A DNA stretch of 64,000 nucleotides from Prado023 sp963818445 (GTDB lineage: Bacteria > Actinomycetota > Actinomycetes > S36-B12 > CAIYMF01), in contig CAWFSG010000018.1 of assembly GCA_963818445.1 (NCBI GenBank), positions 1 to 64,000 of the forward strand, read 5' to 3'. Positions within the stretch are counted from its first letter, which is position 1; each line of letters begins with the position of its first letter. Positions 19,152 through 27,642 of this stretch are shown here, one piece after another. The notes under the pieces are model-generated. The model did no database searches. It was given only the letters and a program-made list of their open reading frames with translations, and had not been told where the DNA came from. Made by a program: the position numbers and the translations under genes.

Positions 19152-19191
19152 ACGATATCCGTCGTGGATCATGCGGTGGACGCACGATATC
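19152..19191. promoter_or_regulatory. Two ACGATATC repeats upstream of the aldehyde dehydrogenase-pot operon
   Basis: ACGATATC occurs at 19152-19159 and 19184-19191, 32 bp apart or about three helical turns, in the 243-bp region before the operon start at 19075. The spacing suits cooperative binding of a regulator. Nothing else convincing is seen between 19076 and 19318 except a CCGGCGCGCCGG palindrome near 19223. Confidence 0.35.
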
Positions 19192-19318
19192 GGACCGCGT
19201 GCCGGGTCACAAACCGAATCCGCCGGCGCGCCGGAAGTGTTACCGGACCGTCACACAACTCTGACAGTCCCAGGTGCGCCGAGCCTGCCCACCGCCCCTG
19301 GGAACAGCTGCGCTGCGC

Positions 19319-20326
19319 CTACGCCGTGACGATCCGTTCCGGCTCGGGCGACTCGCCGGAGCCGAAGGCCACGATGTTCTCCGTCGTGACCCGGGCGATC
19401 TCGTCGAGGGCCTCCTTGGTGAGGAAGGCCTGGTGCGCGGTGATGATCACGTTGGGGAAGGTCATCAACCGGGCCAGGACGTCATCGGCCATCACCTCGC
19501 CGGACAGGTCCTCGAAGAACTTGCCCTCCTCCTCCTCGTACACGTCCAGGCCCACGCCACCGACCTGACCGGTCTTGAGGGCCTCGATGAGGGCCACGGT
19601 GTCCACCAGTGCTCCACGGCTGACGTTGATCAGGATGACCCCGGGCTTGAGTGCGGCGAGCACGAGGTCGTTGATGATGTGGTGGGTCTCCGGGAAGAGC
19701 GGCACGTGCAGGGAGACGATGTCGGCCTCCTTGCCGATCTCGCTGAGGGTGACGTACTCCAGGTCGTGCTCCTGCGCCCACTTCGGGTCGGGGTACGGGT
19801 CCCACATGATCACGCGCATCCCGAAGCCCTTGAAGATCTGGCCGGTGATCTTGCCGATCTTGCCCGTCCCGATCAGCCCCACGGTCTTGCCGTGCATGTC
19901 GAAGCCGACCAGGCCATCGAGCGTGAAGTTCATGTCGCGCACGCGACGGTTGGCCTGCGGGATGTGCCGGTTCAGCGCGAGCGCGAGGGTGACCGCGTGC
20001 TCGGCCACCGCGTACGGGGAGTACGCGGGCACCCGCGCCACGAGCAGCCCGTGGTCGGCCGCGGCCTGGAGGTCGACCCCGTTGAAGCCCGCACACCGCA
20101 GGGCGATCATCTTCACGCCCTTGGCTGCCAGCACCTCGATGACCTCACGGGTCACCTTGTCGTTGACGAAGACGCACACCACATCCACGTCGTCGCCCAC
20201 GGTCTCCACGGTCTCGGGGTTGAGCCGGTACTCGCGGAACTTGGGCGTGAACCCGGCGGCGATCAGCGTCTCGCCGAGGTGGTCGCGGTCGTACTTCTTG
20301 GTGTCGAACAGGGTGATGTTGGTCAT
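19319..20326 (-). CDS. ldhA: D-lactate dehydrogenase (D-2-hydroxyacid dehydrogenase family)
   Basis: 336 residues. It reduces pyruvate to D-lactate with NADH. HGKTVGLIGTGKIGKITGQIFKGFG is the NAD site (GXGXXG). CAGFNGVDL, VSRGALVDT and the Arg/Glu/His catalytic set fit the LdhA branch, with His in TAHQAFLTKEAL. The start MTNITLFDTKKYD at 20326 is typical of LdhA. It is divergent from the multicopper oxidase gene and seems to be a single gene. Related 2-hydroxyacid dehydrogenases cannot be fully excluded. Confidence 0.82.
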   Translation of the reverse strand: MTNITLFDTKKYDRDHLGETLIAAGFTPKFREYRLNPETVETVGDDVDVVCVFVNDKVTREVIEVLAAKGVKMIALRCAGFNGVDLQAAADHGLLVARVPAYSPYAVAEHAVTLALALNRHIPQANRRVRDMNFTLDGLVGFDMHGKTVGLIGTGKIGKITGQIFKGFGMRVIMWDPYPDPKWAQEHDLEYVTLSEIGKEADIVSLHVPLFPETHHIINDLVLAALKPGVILINVSRGALVDTVALIEALKTGQVGGVGLDVYEEEEGKFFEDLSGEVMADDVLARLMTFPNVIITAHQAFLTKEALDEIARVTTENIVAFGSGESPEPERIVTA

Positions 20327-20349
20327 GGCCTGAACGCTACTGGCGGGCT

Positions 20350-21927
20350 GTGCCCGTTGCCATCCAAGCAGTGGCCCGGGGGCCACCCGTGACCTGCGCA
20401 TGTGGCAGGGTGCCGGCATGGCCGGGTCCCGACGTCGCCTCCACGCGGCTGGGCGTGTGGATCCCGGCCGTGGCCCTGGCGACTGCGGCAGCACTCAGCG
20501 GACTGGCCGCATGCAGCAACCCCGCCTCGTCGCCGGTGACCGAGGCGCCCGTCACCCGGGCGCTGGCCATCCCCCCGCTGGAGGAGGGCCGGGTCTCGCA
20601 GGGCCGGCGCACGTACGCCCTGGACGTCCAGGAGGGGACCACCGACTTCGGGGTGGGCGGGCCGACGGACACCTACGGCGTGAACCAGTCCTACCTGGGT
20701 CCGACCCTGCGGATGACCACCGGCGACGACGTTCGCATGGACGTCCACAACGGCCTCGACACCGTCACCACGCTGCACTGGCACGGGATGCATGTGCCGG
20801 CGAAGATGGACGGCGGCCCGCACCAGCTCCTCGACCCCGGCCAGACGTGGTCACCGCAGTGGCAGGTGCGCCAGCCGGCCGCAACCCTCTGGTACCACGC
20901 CCACCCCCACGGGCAGACCGCCGACCAGGTCTACAAGGGCGTGGCCGGCATGATCCTGGTCGATGACCCCGTCGGCGGCCCGGAGCTGCCCGACGAGTAC
21001 GGCGTGGACGACATCCCCGTGATCGTCCAGGACAAGTCGTTCGACTCCGACGGGCAGCTCGTCTTCGACCAGCGCGGGCCGAGCTCGACCGGCTTCCTCG
21101 GCGACACGGTGATGGTCAACGGCACGATCGGCGCCTACCTCGAGGTGCCCACGACCCACGTTCGGCTGCGGCTGCTCAACGCGTCGACCGCGCGCATCTA
21201 CAAGTTCGGGTTCGCCGACGACCGCACCTTCGACGTCGTCGGCACCGACGGGGGCCTGCTCACCTCGCCCGTACCGCTCGACCGGGTCCAACTGTCCCCC
21301 GGCGAGCGCGCGGAGATCGTGGTGGCGATGACTCCAGGGGAGAGCGTGGACCTGCGCAACTTCTCCCCCGACTTCGGCGGCCGGGTGGCGGGCAACTCCC
21401 GGTTCGGCACCGGCGACTACCGGGTTCTCGAGCTGCGCGCCGCGCAGACCCTTCGGGACTCACCCGCGGCACCGGCGACCCTCGCCACGTTCGCCCGGAT
21501 CCCCGAGTCGTCGGCCGATGCAACCCGCACGTTCACGATCAACGCCCAGATCATCAACCGGCGGCCTGTGGACATGGGCCGCATCGATGAGGTCGTGCCG
21601 CTGGACGCCACCGAGGTGTGGGTGCTGCGCAACCGCGACCCGCAGCCGCACAACTTCCACGTGCACACCGTGCAGTTCCAGGTCCTCGACATCGACGGGG
21701 AACCACCCCCTCCGCACCTGGCCGGCTGGAAGGACACGGTCTACCTGCCGCCCGGATCGCAGGTGCGGATCATCGCGTCGTTCACCGACTACGCCGACCC
21801 GATGTGGCCCTACATGTACCACTGCCACCTGCTGTGGCACGAGGACTCCGGGCTGATGGGCCAGTTCGTGGTCGTGGCCCCCGGTCAGACCCCGGTGCCC
21901 CCGCCCGACCCCTACCCGTCGCACTGA
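20350..21927 (+). CDS. Multicopper oxidase, secreted lipoprotein
   Basis: The four copper motifs are all present: HWHGMH, HAHPHG, HNFHVH and HCHLLWHEDSG, so the trinuclear and type 1 sites should be intact. A signal peptide (WIPAVALATAAALSGL) ends in the lipobox LAAC, anchoring it outside the cell. The N-terminus is doubtful. The in-frame start at 20350 gives an odd non-basic leader. ATG 20418 gives MAGSRRRLHAAG, a good basic start, but is one base out of frame, so a frameshift near 20450 is probable. GTG 20455 is the other choice. Substrate (copper, iron, manganese or phenolic) is not decided. Confidence 0.8.
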   Translation: MPVAIQAVARGPPVTCACGRVPAWPGPDVASTRLGVWIPAVALATAAALSGLAACSNPASSPVTEAPVTRALAIPPLEEGRVSQGRRTYALDVQEGTTDFGVGGPTDTYGVNQSYLGPTLRMTTGDDVRMDVHNGLDTVTTLHWHGMHVPAKMDGGPHQLLDPGQTWSPQWQVRQPAATLWYHAHPHGQTADQVYKGVAGMILVDDPVGGPELPDEYGVDDIPVIVQDKSFDSDGQLVFDQRGPSSTGFLGDTVMVNGTIGAYLEVPTTHVRLRLLNASTARIYKFGFADDRTFDVVGTDGGLLTSPVPLDRVQLSPGERAEIVVAMTPGESVDLRNFSPDFGGRVAGNSRFGTGDYRVLELRAAQTLRDSPAAPATLATFARIPESSADATRTFTINAQIINRRPVDMGRIDEVVPLDATEVWVLRNRDPQPHNFHVHTVQFQVLDIDGEPPPPHLAGWKDTVYLPPGSQVRIIASFTDYADPMWPYMYHCHLLWHEDSGLMGQFVVVAPGQTPVPPPDPYPSH

Positions 21928-21941
21928 GCCCTCCCACGAGG

Positions 21942-22010
21942 TTCGCCCTCCCGCAGTCCGCATCGCCCTCCTGGAATGCGGGGAGGAAGAACGCAGAACG
22001 GGAGGGCGAA
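21942..22010. terminator. Long-range inverted repeat between convergent genes
   Basis: TTCGCCCTCCCG at 21942-21953 is exactly complementary to CGGGAGGGCGAA at 21999-22010. The 45 bases between them hold a further CGCCCTCC / GGGGAGG pairing. It lies between the convergent multicopper oxidase and aldehyde dehydrogenase genes, so a bidirectional terminator is the simplest reading. Confidence 0.55.
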
Positions 22011-22035
22011 CGGGTGGGCGTTGGGAGGCGGGAGG

Positions 22036-23478
22036 TCAGCCCTCGTCGAGGCTGATCATCACGTGCTTGATGCGCGTGTAGTCCTCGAAGCCGTACATCG
22101 AGAGGTCCTTGCCGTAGCCGGAGTGCTTGAACCCGCCGTGCGGCATCTCGGCCACCAGCGGGATGTGGGTGTTGATCCACACGGCGCCGAAGTGCAGGTA
22201 CTTGGCCATGCGCATGCCACGGGCGAGGTCCTTGGTCCACACCGAGGAGGCCAGGCCGTAGGGCACGTCGTTGGCCCACGCGAGGGCCTGCGCCTCGTCG
22301 GCGAAGCGCTGCACGGTCATGACCGGGCCGAAGATCTCGTTCTGGACCATCTCGTCGTCCTGGCGCAGCCCGGACACGACCGTCGGCTCGATGAAGAAGC
22401 CACGGTCGCCCTGCCGGACCCCGCCGGCCACGATCTCGGCGTGCTCCGGGGTACGGGCGAGGAACCCGAGGACCTGGTCCATCTGGCGCTCGTTGTTCAT
22501 CGGCGGGACGAGGGCGTCCTCGTCGGTCGGCCCGCCGGCGAAGGTCGTGGCTGTGTTGCGGGCCTGCTCGGCCAGGGCGGCCACGAACTCGTCGTGGATC
22601 GCATCGGCGACCAGCACACGAGTGGCTGCCGTGCAGTCCTGGCCGGCGTTGAAGTACCCGGCGACGGCCAGCCACTCGGCAGCCGCAGCGATGTCGGCGT
22701 CCTCGAAGACGACGACCGGCGCCTTGCCTCCGAGCTCGAGGTGCACGCGCTTGACGTCCTGGGCGGCAGTGCCCGCAACGGCCATCCCGGCACGGACCGA
22801 ACCCGTGATCGAGACCATGTCCGGGCGCTTGTTCTCCACCAGTGCCTGGCCCGTGGTCCGGTCCCCGGTGATGACGTTGAGGACACCGGCGGGAAGGACG
22901 TCGGCGAACATCTCGGCCATCCGCACGGTGGTCACCGGCGTGGTGTCCGAGGGCTTGAGGACCACGGTGTTGCCTGCAGCGATCGCCGGTGCGAACTTCC
23001 ACACGGCCATCATCATCGGGTAGTTCCACGGGGTCACCTGGCCGATGACGCCCACGGGCTCGCGGCGGATGATCGAGGTGTAGCCCTTCATGTACTCGCC
23101 ACTGGCCCGGCCCTCGAGGATCCGGGCGGCACCGGCGAAGAACCGGATCTGGTCGACCATCGGCGGGATCTCCTCCGACGCCGTCACCGCGATCGCCTTG
23201 CCGGTGTTCTCGCTCTCCAGGGCGATGAGCTCCTCGGCGTTCGCCTCGACGATGTCGGCGATCCTCAGCAGGGCTGCCTGCCGCTGCGACGGGGTCGTCT
23301 GGCTCCAGGACTCGAACGCGTCGGACGCGGCGCGGTAGGCGCGGTCGACATCCTCGGCGTTGGACACGACAGCCTGGGCGAAGACCTCGCCGGTTGTCGG
23401 GTTGACCAGGTCGCTGGTCTGGCCCGAGACGGAGTCGACGGACTCACCGTTGACGAAGTTGCGGATGGTGCGGCTCAC
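22036..23478 (-). CDS. Gamma-aminobutyraldehyde dehydrogenase-like ALDH (second copy)
   Basis: 480 residues, uninterrupted. TPWNYPMMMAVWK, the catalytic Glu in HLELGGKAP and the catalytic Cys in NAGQDCTAATR define an NAD-dependent aldehyde dehydrogenase. The C-terminus PHGGFKHSGYGKDLSMYGFEDYTRIKHV is close to the dehydrogenase at 17.6 kb and to PatD-type enzymes. It should oxidise an aminoaldehyde such as 4-aminobutyraldehyde. It is divergent from the Lrp gene and likely to be under its control. Assignment to one aldehyde is inferred from context. Confidence 0.82.
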   Translation of the reverse strand: MSRTIRNFVNGESVDSVSGQTSDLVNPTTGEVFAQAVVSNAEDVDRAYRAASDAFESWSQTTPSQRQAALLRIADIVEANAEELIALESENTGKAIAVTASEEIPPMVDQIRFFAGAARILEGRASGEYMKGYTSIIRREPVGVIGQVTPWNYPMMMAVWKFAPAIAAGNTVVLKPSDTTPVTTVRMAEMFADVLPAGVLNVITGDRTTGQALVENKRPDMVSITGSVRAGMAVAGTAAQDVKRVHLELGGKAPVVVFEDADIAAAAEWLAVAGYFNAGQDCTAATRVLVADAIHDEFVAALAEQARNTATTFAGGPTDEDALVPPMNNERQMDQVLGFLARTPEHAEIVAGGVRQGDRGFFIEPTVVSGLRQDDEMVQNEIFGPVMTVQRFADEAQALAWANDVPYGLASSVWTKDLARGMRMAKYLHFGAVWINTHIPLVAEMPHGGFKHSGYGKDLSMYGFEDYTRIKHVMISLDEG

Positions 23479-23634
23479 TGGATCTCCTTCAGATCGACAG
23501 GGTCGAGCGACGGGGCAGGATCGGCACGGCGGCGGGCGCGGCGCAGATGCGGCGCGAGTCTAGCCCAGCGAACCAGATCACGACAGCGCGAGGGCAGCAC
23601 TATTCGTGGCCAGGCGACCACGGACGTGCGTTTT

Positions 23635-23691
23635 CCGCAGAATTCACACCCCGAGGCGACCGTTTCACTTGCTTGTCGGCGGATTCTGCGG
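23635..23691. promoter_or_regulatory. Inverted CCGCAGAAT / ATTCTGCGG sites in the ALDH-Lrp divergent region
   Basis: CCGCAGAAT at 23635-23643 is exactly complementary to ATTCTGCGG at 23683-23691, with centres 48 bp apart. The second copy ends 4 bp before the Lrp start at 23696. Lrp/AsnC octamers often bind several such sites around their own promoters, so this pair may control both divergent units. It could also fold as a hairpin in the lrp leader. Confidence 0.45.
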
Positions 23692-23695
23692 TTCG

Positions 23696-24178
23696 ATGGC
23701 GCCCATGCTCCAATCGCCACGTCCCCGTCCGGTACCCCTCGATGACACCGCCAAGGCCATCGTCGAGCAGCTCCAGCAGGACGGTCGCCGCGCCTACGCG
23801 ACGATCGGCCGGGCGGTCGGGCTGTCCGAGGCGGCGGTCCGCCAGCGGGTGGCCCGCCTCGTCGAGTCCGGCGTCATCCAGATCGTGGCCGTGACCGATC
23901 CCATGCAGGTGGGCTTCCCCCGCGCCGCGATGCTCGGCATCGGCGTCGATGGCGACATCAACGAGGTGGCCGACCGTCTCGCAGAGCTCGAGGAGGTCGA
24001 CTACCTGGTGATCACCGCGGGCGGCTTCGACATCCTCGCCGAGGTCGTCTGCGAGGACGACGAGCACCTCCTGGAGATCATGAACAGCAAGATCCGAGCC
24101 ATTCCCGGCGTCCGGAGCACGCAGACATTCGTCTACTTGAAGCTGCGCAAGCAGATCTACACATGGGGTACCCGATGA
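23696..24178 (+). CDS. Lrp/AsnC family transcriptional regulator
   Basis: 160 residues. The N-terminal helix-turn-helix (IVEQLQQDGRRAYATIGRAVGLSEAAVRQRVARL) and the C-terminal RAM ligand domain (GIGVDGDINEVADRLAELEEVDYLVITAGGFDILAEV) are standard. ATG 23696 (MAPMLQSP) or 23705 starts the protein. Its stop overlaps the start of the aminotransferase gene (ATGA), so it is the first gene of the catabolic operon. It probably senses an amino acid or amine and controls this operon and the divergent aldehyde dehydrogenase. Confidence 0.85.
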   Translation: MAPMLQSPRPRPVPLDDTAKAIVEQLQQDGRRAYATIGRAVGLSEAAVRQRVARLVESGVIQIVAVTDPMQVGFPRAAMLGIGVDGDINEVADRLAELEEVDYLVITAGGFDILAEVVCEDDEHLLEIMNSKIRAIPGVRSTQTFVYLKLRKQIYTWGTR

Positions 24179-25575
24179 CCATCAGCGAGATGTCCTTCTC
24201 CGAGACCGGCGACGACGCCCTGGCCGAGAAGGCCCGCGACCGGCTGTGGATGCACTTCACCCGGCACTCGGTCTACGAGGACGGCGCCGGCCACGTGCCG
24301 ATCATCGTGCGCGGGGAGGGTGCGCGGATCTGGGACGACCAGGGCAAGTCCTACCTCGACGGCCTCGCCGGGCTGTTCACGGTGCAGGCCGGCCACGGGC
24401 GCAAGGAGATCGCCGAGGCGATGGCCAAGCAGGCCGAGCAGCTCGCGTTCTTCCCGCTGTGGTCCTACGCGCACCCGACCGCCATCGAGCTGGCCGACCG
24501 CCTCGGGCAGCTGGCCCCGGCGGACATCAACCGCACCTTCTTCACCAGCGGTGGCGGCGAGGCCGTCGAGTCGGCCTGGAAGCTGGCCAAGCAGTACTTC
24601 AAGCTCACGGGCCAGCCCACCAAGCACAAGGTGATCAGCCGCAACGTGGCCTACCACGGCACCCCGCAGGGAGCCCTGGCGATCACCGGGATCCCCGCCG
24701 CGAAGACGCCCTTCGAGCCGTTGGTACCCGGAGGCATCAAGGTGCCCAACACCAACTTCTACCGCGCCGAGCACCACGCCGACGACATCGAGGCGTACGG
24801 ACGATGGGCCGCCGACCGCATCGCCGAGGCCATCGAGTTCGAAGGCCCGGAGAGCGTGGCGGCGGTGTTCCTCGAGCCGGTGCAGAACTCCGGTGGCTGC
24901 TTCCCGCCGCCCCCCGGCTACTTCGAGCGGGTCCGGGAGATCTGCGACCAGTACGACGTGCTGTTCGTCGCCGACGAGACGATCTGCGCCATGGGCCGCA
25001 TCGGTGACTACTTCGCGATGAACCGCTACGGCGTGCAGCCCGACATCATCACCTTCGCCAAGGGCCTGACCTCCGGGTACTCCCCGATGGGCGCGATGAT
25101 GGTCCACGACCGCCTGTTCGAGCCGTTCAAGCACGGGACCACGGCGTTCCTGCACGGCTACACGTGGGGCGGGCACCCCGTGTCGGCCGCTGCCGCGCTG
25201 GCCAACCTCGACATCTTCGAGCGTGAGGGCCTCAACGCCCACGTCCAGGCCAACGAGGGCGCCTTCCGGGCGACCCTGGAGAAGCTGCTCGACCTGCCGA
25301 TCGTCGGTGACGTGCGCGGCGCGGGCTACTTCTACGGCATCGAGCTGGTCAAGGACAAGGCCACCAAGGAGACGTTCACCGACGCGGAGGCCGAGCGCCT
25401 GCTGCGCGGGTTCCTCTCCAAGGCGCTGTTCGACGCCGGCCTGTACTGCCGCGCCGACGACCGCGGCGACCCGGTCATCCAGCTCGCGCCACCGCTGATC
25501 GTCGGCCAGCCGGAGTTCGACGAGATCGAGTCGGTCCTGCGCGACGTGCTCACCCGCGGCATGGAACTGCTCTAG
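24175..25575 (+). CDS. Class III aminotransferase, putrescine/omega-amine type
   Basis: 466 residues. PLP-dependent: the Lys lies in ITFAKGLTSGYSPMGA and the Asp in FVADETICAMGRIG. WSYAHPTAIELADRL and FFTSGGGEAVESAWKLAKQYF match the SpuC/putrescine-pyruvate aminotransferase group. It should move the terminal amino group of putrescine, cadaverine or another diamine to pyruvate, giving an aminoaldehyde for the neighbouring dehydrogenases. The start at 24175 shares ATGA with the lrp stop. The acceptor and exact amine are inferred. Confidence 0.82.
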   Translation: MTISEMSFSETGDDALAEKARDRLWMHFTRHSVYEDGAGHVPIIVRGEGARIWDDQGKSYLDGLAGLFTVQAGHGRKEIAEAMAKQAEQLAFFPLWSYAHPTAIELADRLGQLAPADINRTFFTSGGGEAVESAWKLAKQYFKLTGQPTKHKVISRNVAYHGTPQGALAITGIPAAKTPFEPLVPGGIKVPNTNFYRAEHHADDIEAYGRWAADRIAEAIEFEGPESVAAVFLEPVQNSGGCFPPPPGYFERVREICDQYDVLFVADETICAMGRIGDYFAMNRYGVQPDIITFAKGLTSGYSPMGAMMVHDRLFEPFKHGTTAFLHGYTWGGHPVSAAAALANLDIFEREGLNAHVQANEGAFRATLEKLLDLPIVGDVRGAGYFYGIELVKDKATKETFTDAEAERLLRGFLSKALFDAGLYCRADDRGDPVIQLAPPLIVGQPEFDEIESVLRDVLTRGMELL

Positions 25576-25578
25576 GCC

Positions 25579-27615
25579 ATGGCCGACCAGACGGGCGCGA
25601 CCGAACGCACGGCCTTCACCCGCAAGCCGGACCGCGGGTCGCACGACCTGGCGGCAGCGCGCGACGTTCTGGCCGAGGCGCTGATCGGCCACATCGGCAC
25701 CGTGGACGCCAGCGGGGCCCCGGTCGTGCTGCCGGTCGCGATCGCCCTGGATCCCGACGCCGACCGGGTGCTGTTCCACGGGTCAACTGGCGCAGGGACG
25801 TTCCGGCGGCTGGCGGCGGGGGCGCCCGCGTGCCTGACGGTCACGCACCTCGACGGGCTCGTCATCGCACGCAGCGCGTTCGAATCGAGCATGAACTACC
25901 GGTCCGTGGTCGTGATGGGCACGTGCGAGGTCCTGGACGGTGACGACAAGCAGGCCGCCCTACGGGTGATCACCGACCACCTGACTCCGGGGAGATGGGA
26001 CGCCGCGCGCCCCATGCGCAGCAGCGAGATCGCGGCCACGCTGGTGCTGGCCCTGCCCCTGGCGGAGTTCTCCGTGAAGTCCCGGGACGGTGGGCCCAAC
26101 GACGACGAGGACGCCCAGTGGCCGATCTGGGCAGGTCACGTGCCGGTGCACATGGTCGCCGGCACCCCGATCCCCGCTCCCGAATCGGATGCCCACCCAG
26201 AGCCGCAGATCCCGGCCGGTCTGCGGAACCCTGCCGCGGTGACCGACCTGCGCGCGGTCTCGTTGTGGTGGGACAGCCTCGGTGCGGCCCCGGCCCCACG
26301 GGCACCCCTCGACGGCGACCTCGACGTCGACGTGGCCATCGTCGGCGCCGGCTACACCGGGCTCTGGACGGCCTACTACCTGGCGAGGGCCGCGCCAGGG
26401 ACCCGCATCGCGATCATCGAGGCGAACGTGGCCGGCTTCGGCGCCAGCGGGCGCAACGGCGGCTGGTGCTCGGCGCTTTTCCCCGCCTCGCTGGACAGGA
26501 TCGCCCGCACGAGCTCGCGACAGGCGGCGATCGCGATGCAGCACGCGATGCACGACACGGTCGACGAGGTCGGCCGGGTCGCCGCTGCCGAGGGGCTGGA
26601 CATCGACTGGGCCAAGGGCGGGACCGTTGGCCTGGCCCGGACGCCGGTGCAGCTCGAGCGGGCTCGCGAGGACGTGGCGCACTGGCGCTCCTGGGGCTTC
26701 GGGGCCGCGGACTACCGGGTCCTCGACGCCGACGAAGCGAGCGAGCGCGTGGGGGCGACCTCGGTCCTGGGGGCGACCTACACCCCGCACTGCGCCGCGA
26801 TCCACCCCGCGAAGCTCGCGCGCGGACTGGCCGGGCTCGTCGAGGCAGCTGGGGTGCACATCTACGAGGGAACGCCGGCCACCAGCATCGAGCCGGGCGT
26901 GCTGCGAACCCCCTTCGGCGACGTCCGCGCACCCCACATCGTGCGCGCCACCGAGGCGTTCACCGCGACCCTGCCGGGCCACCGACGCACCCTCCTTCCG
27001 GTCTACTCGCTGATGCTGGCCACCGAGCCCCTGCCCGAGGATGTCTGGGACCGCATCGGCCTGGCTGCGAGGGAGACGTTCAACGACGGTCGGCACCTGA
27101 TCATCTACGGGCAGCGCACCGCCGATGACCGGATCGCGTTCGGCGGACGGGGCGCCCCCTACCGGTACGCCTCCCGGATCGACCCCGCGACCGAGCGTGA
27201 CGGGCGTGTCCACGAGGGCCTGTGGCAGACCCTGACCGACCTCTTCCCCGGCGTCGCACCGTTCCGGGTGACCCACCGCTGGGGCGGCCCGCTGGGCATC
27301 TCCCGCGACTGGTACGCCTCCTGCGGCCTCGATCCACGCACCGGGCTCGCGTGGGCCGGTGGCTACGTCGGCGACGGAGTCGGCACGGCCAACCTCGCCG
27401 GGCGCACGCTGGCCGACCTCATCACCGGCACCGAGTCCGAGCTGACTGCGCTGCCCTGGGTCAACCACCGCTCGCGGCGCTGGGAGCCCGAGCCGCTGCG
27501 CTGGCTCGGGGCGAACGGCGGGCTGACCGTGATGACCTCCGCGGACGCGGCCGAGGCCCGGTCGGGCCGTCCCGCGCGCCGCGCTGCGGTGTTCGAGCGG
27601 TTCCTCGGTCACTGA
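25579..27615 (+). CDS. FMN split-barrel protein joined to a DAO-type FAD oxidoreductase (apparent fusion)
   Basis: 678 residues in one open frame. Residues 20-210 form a pyridoxamine-phosphate-oxidase-like FMN split barrel (GHIGTVDASGAPVVLPVAIA, LFHGSTGAGTFRRLA, SVVVMGTCEVL, WPIWAGHVPV). From about residue 221 a DAO family oxidase follows: VDVAIVGAGYTGLWTAYYLA binds FAD, then GASGRNGGW and GYVGDGVGTANLAGR. The junction is suspicious. GTG 26239 would be a natural start for the oxidase (VTDLRAVSLWWDSL). Removing one C near 26229 would end the first protein ...LRNLPR at TGA 26240-26242, making a GTGA overlap. It may therefore be two coupled genes. Both parts fit amine oxidation; the FMN part's role is unknown. 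Confidence 0.7.
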   Translation: MADQTGATERTAFTRKPDRGSHDLAAARDVLAEALIGHIGTVDASGAPVVLPVAIALDPDADRVLFHGSTGAGTFRRLAAGAPACLTVTHLDGLVIARSAFESSMNYRSVVVMGTCEVLDGDDKQAALRVITDHLTPGRWDAARPMRSSEIAATLVLALPLAEFSVKSRDGGPNDDEDAQWPIWAGHVPVHMVAGTPIPAPESDAHPEPQIPAGLRNPAAVTDLRAVSLWWDSLGAAPAPRAPLDGDLDVDVAIVGAGYTGLWTAYYLARAAPGTRIAIIEANVAGFGASGRNGGWCSALFPASLDRIARTSSRQAAIAMQHAMHDTVDEVGRVAAAEGLDIDWAKGGTVGLARTPVQLERAREDVAHWRSWGFGAADYRVLDADEASERVGATSVLGATYTPHCAAIHPAKLARGLAGLVEAAGVHIYEGTPATSIEPGVLRTPFGDVRAPHIVRATEAFTATLPGHRRTLLPVYSLMLATEPLPEDVWDRIGLAARETFNDGRHLIIYGQRTADDRIAFGGRGAPYRYASRIDPATERDGRVHEGLWQTLTDLFPGVAPFRVTHRWGGPLGISRDWYASCGLDPRTGLAWAGGYVGDGVGTANLAGRTLADLITGTESELTALPWVNHRSRRWEPEPLRWLGANGGLTVMTSADAAEARSGRPARRAAVFERFLGH

Positions 27616-27642
27616 GAATCCCGCCCACCAGGGCCCCCCGCA

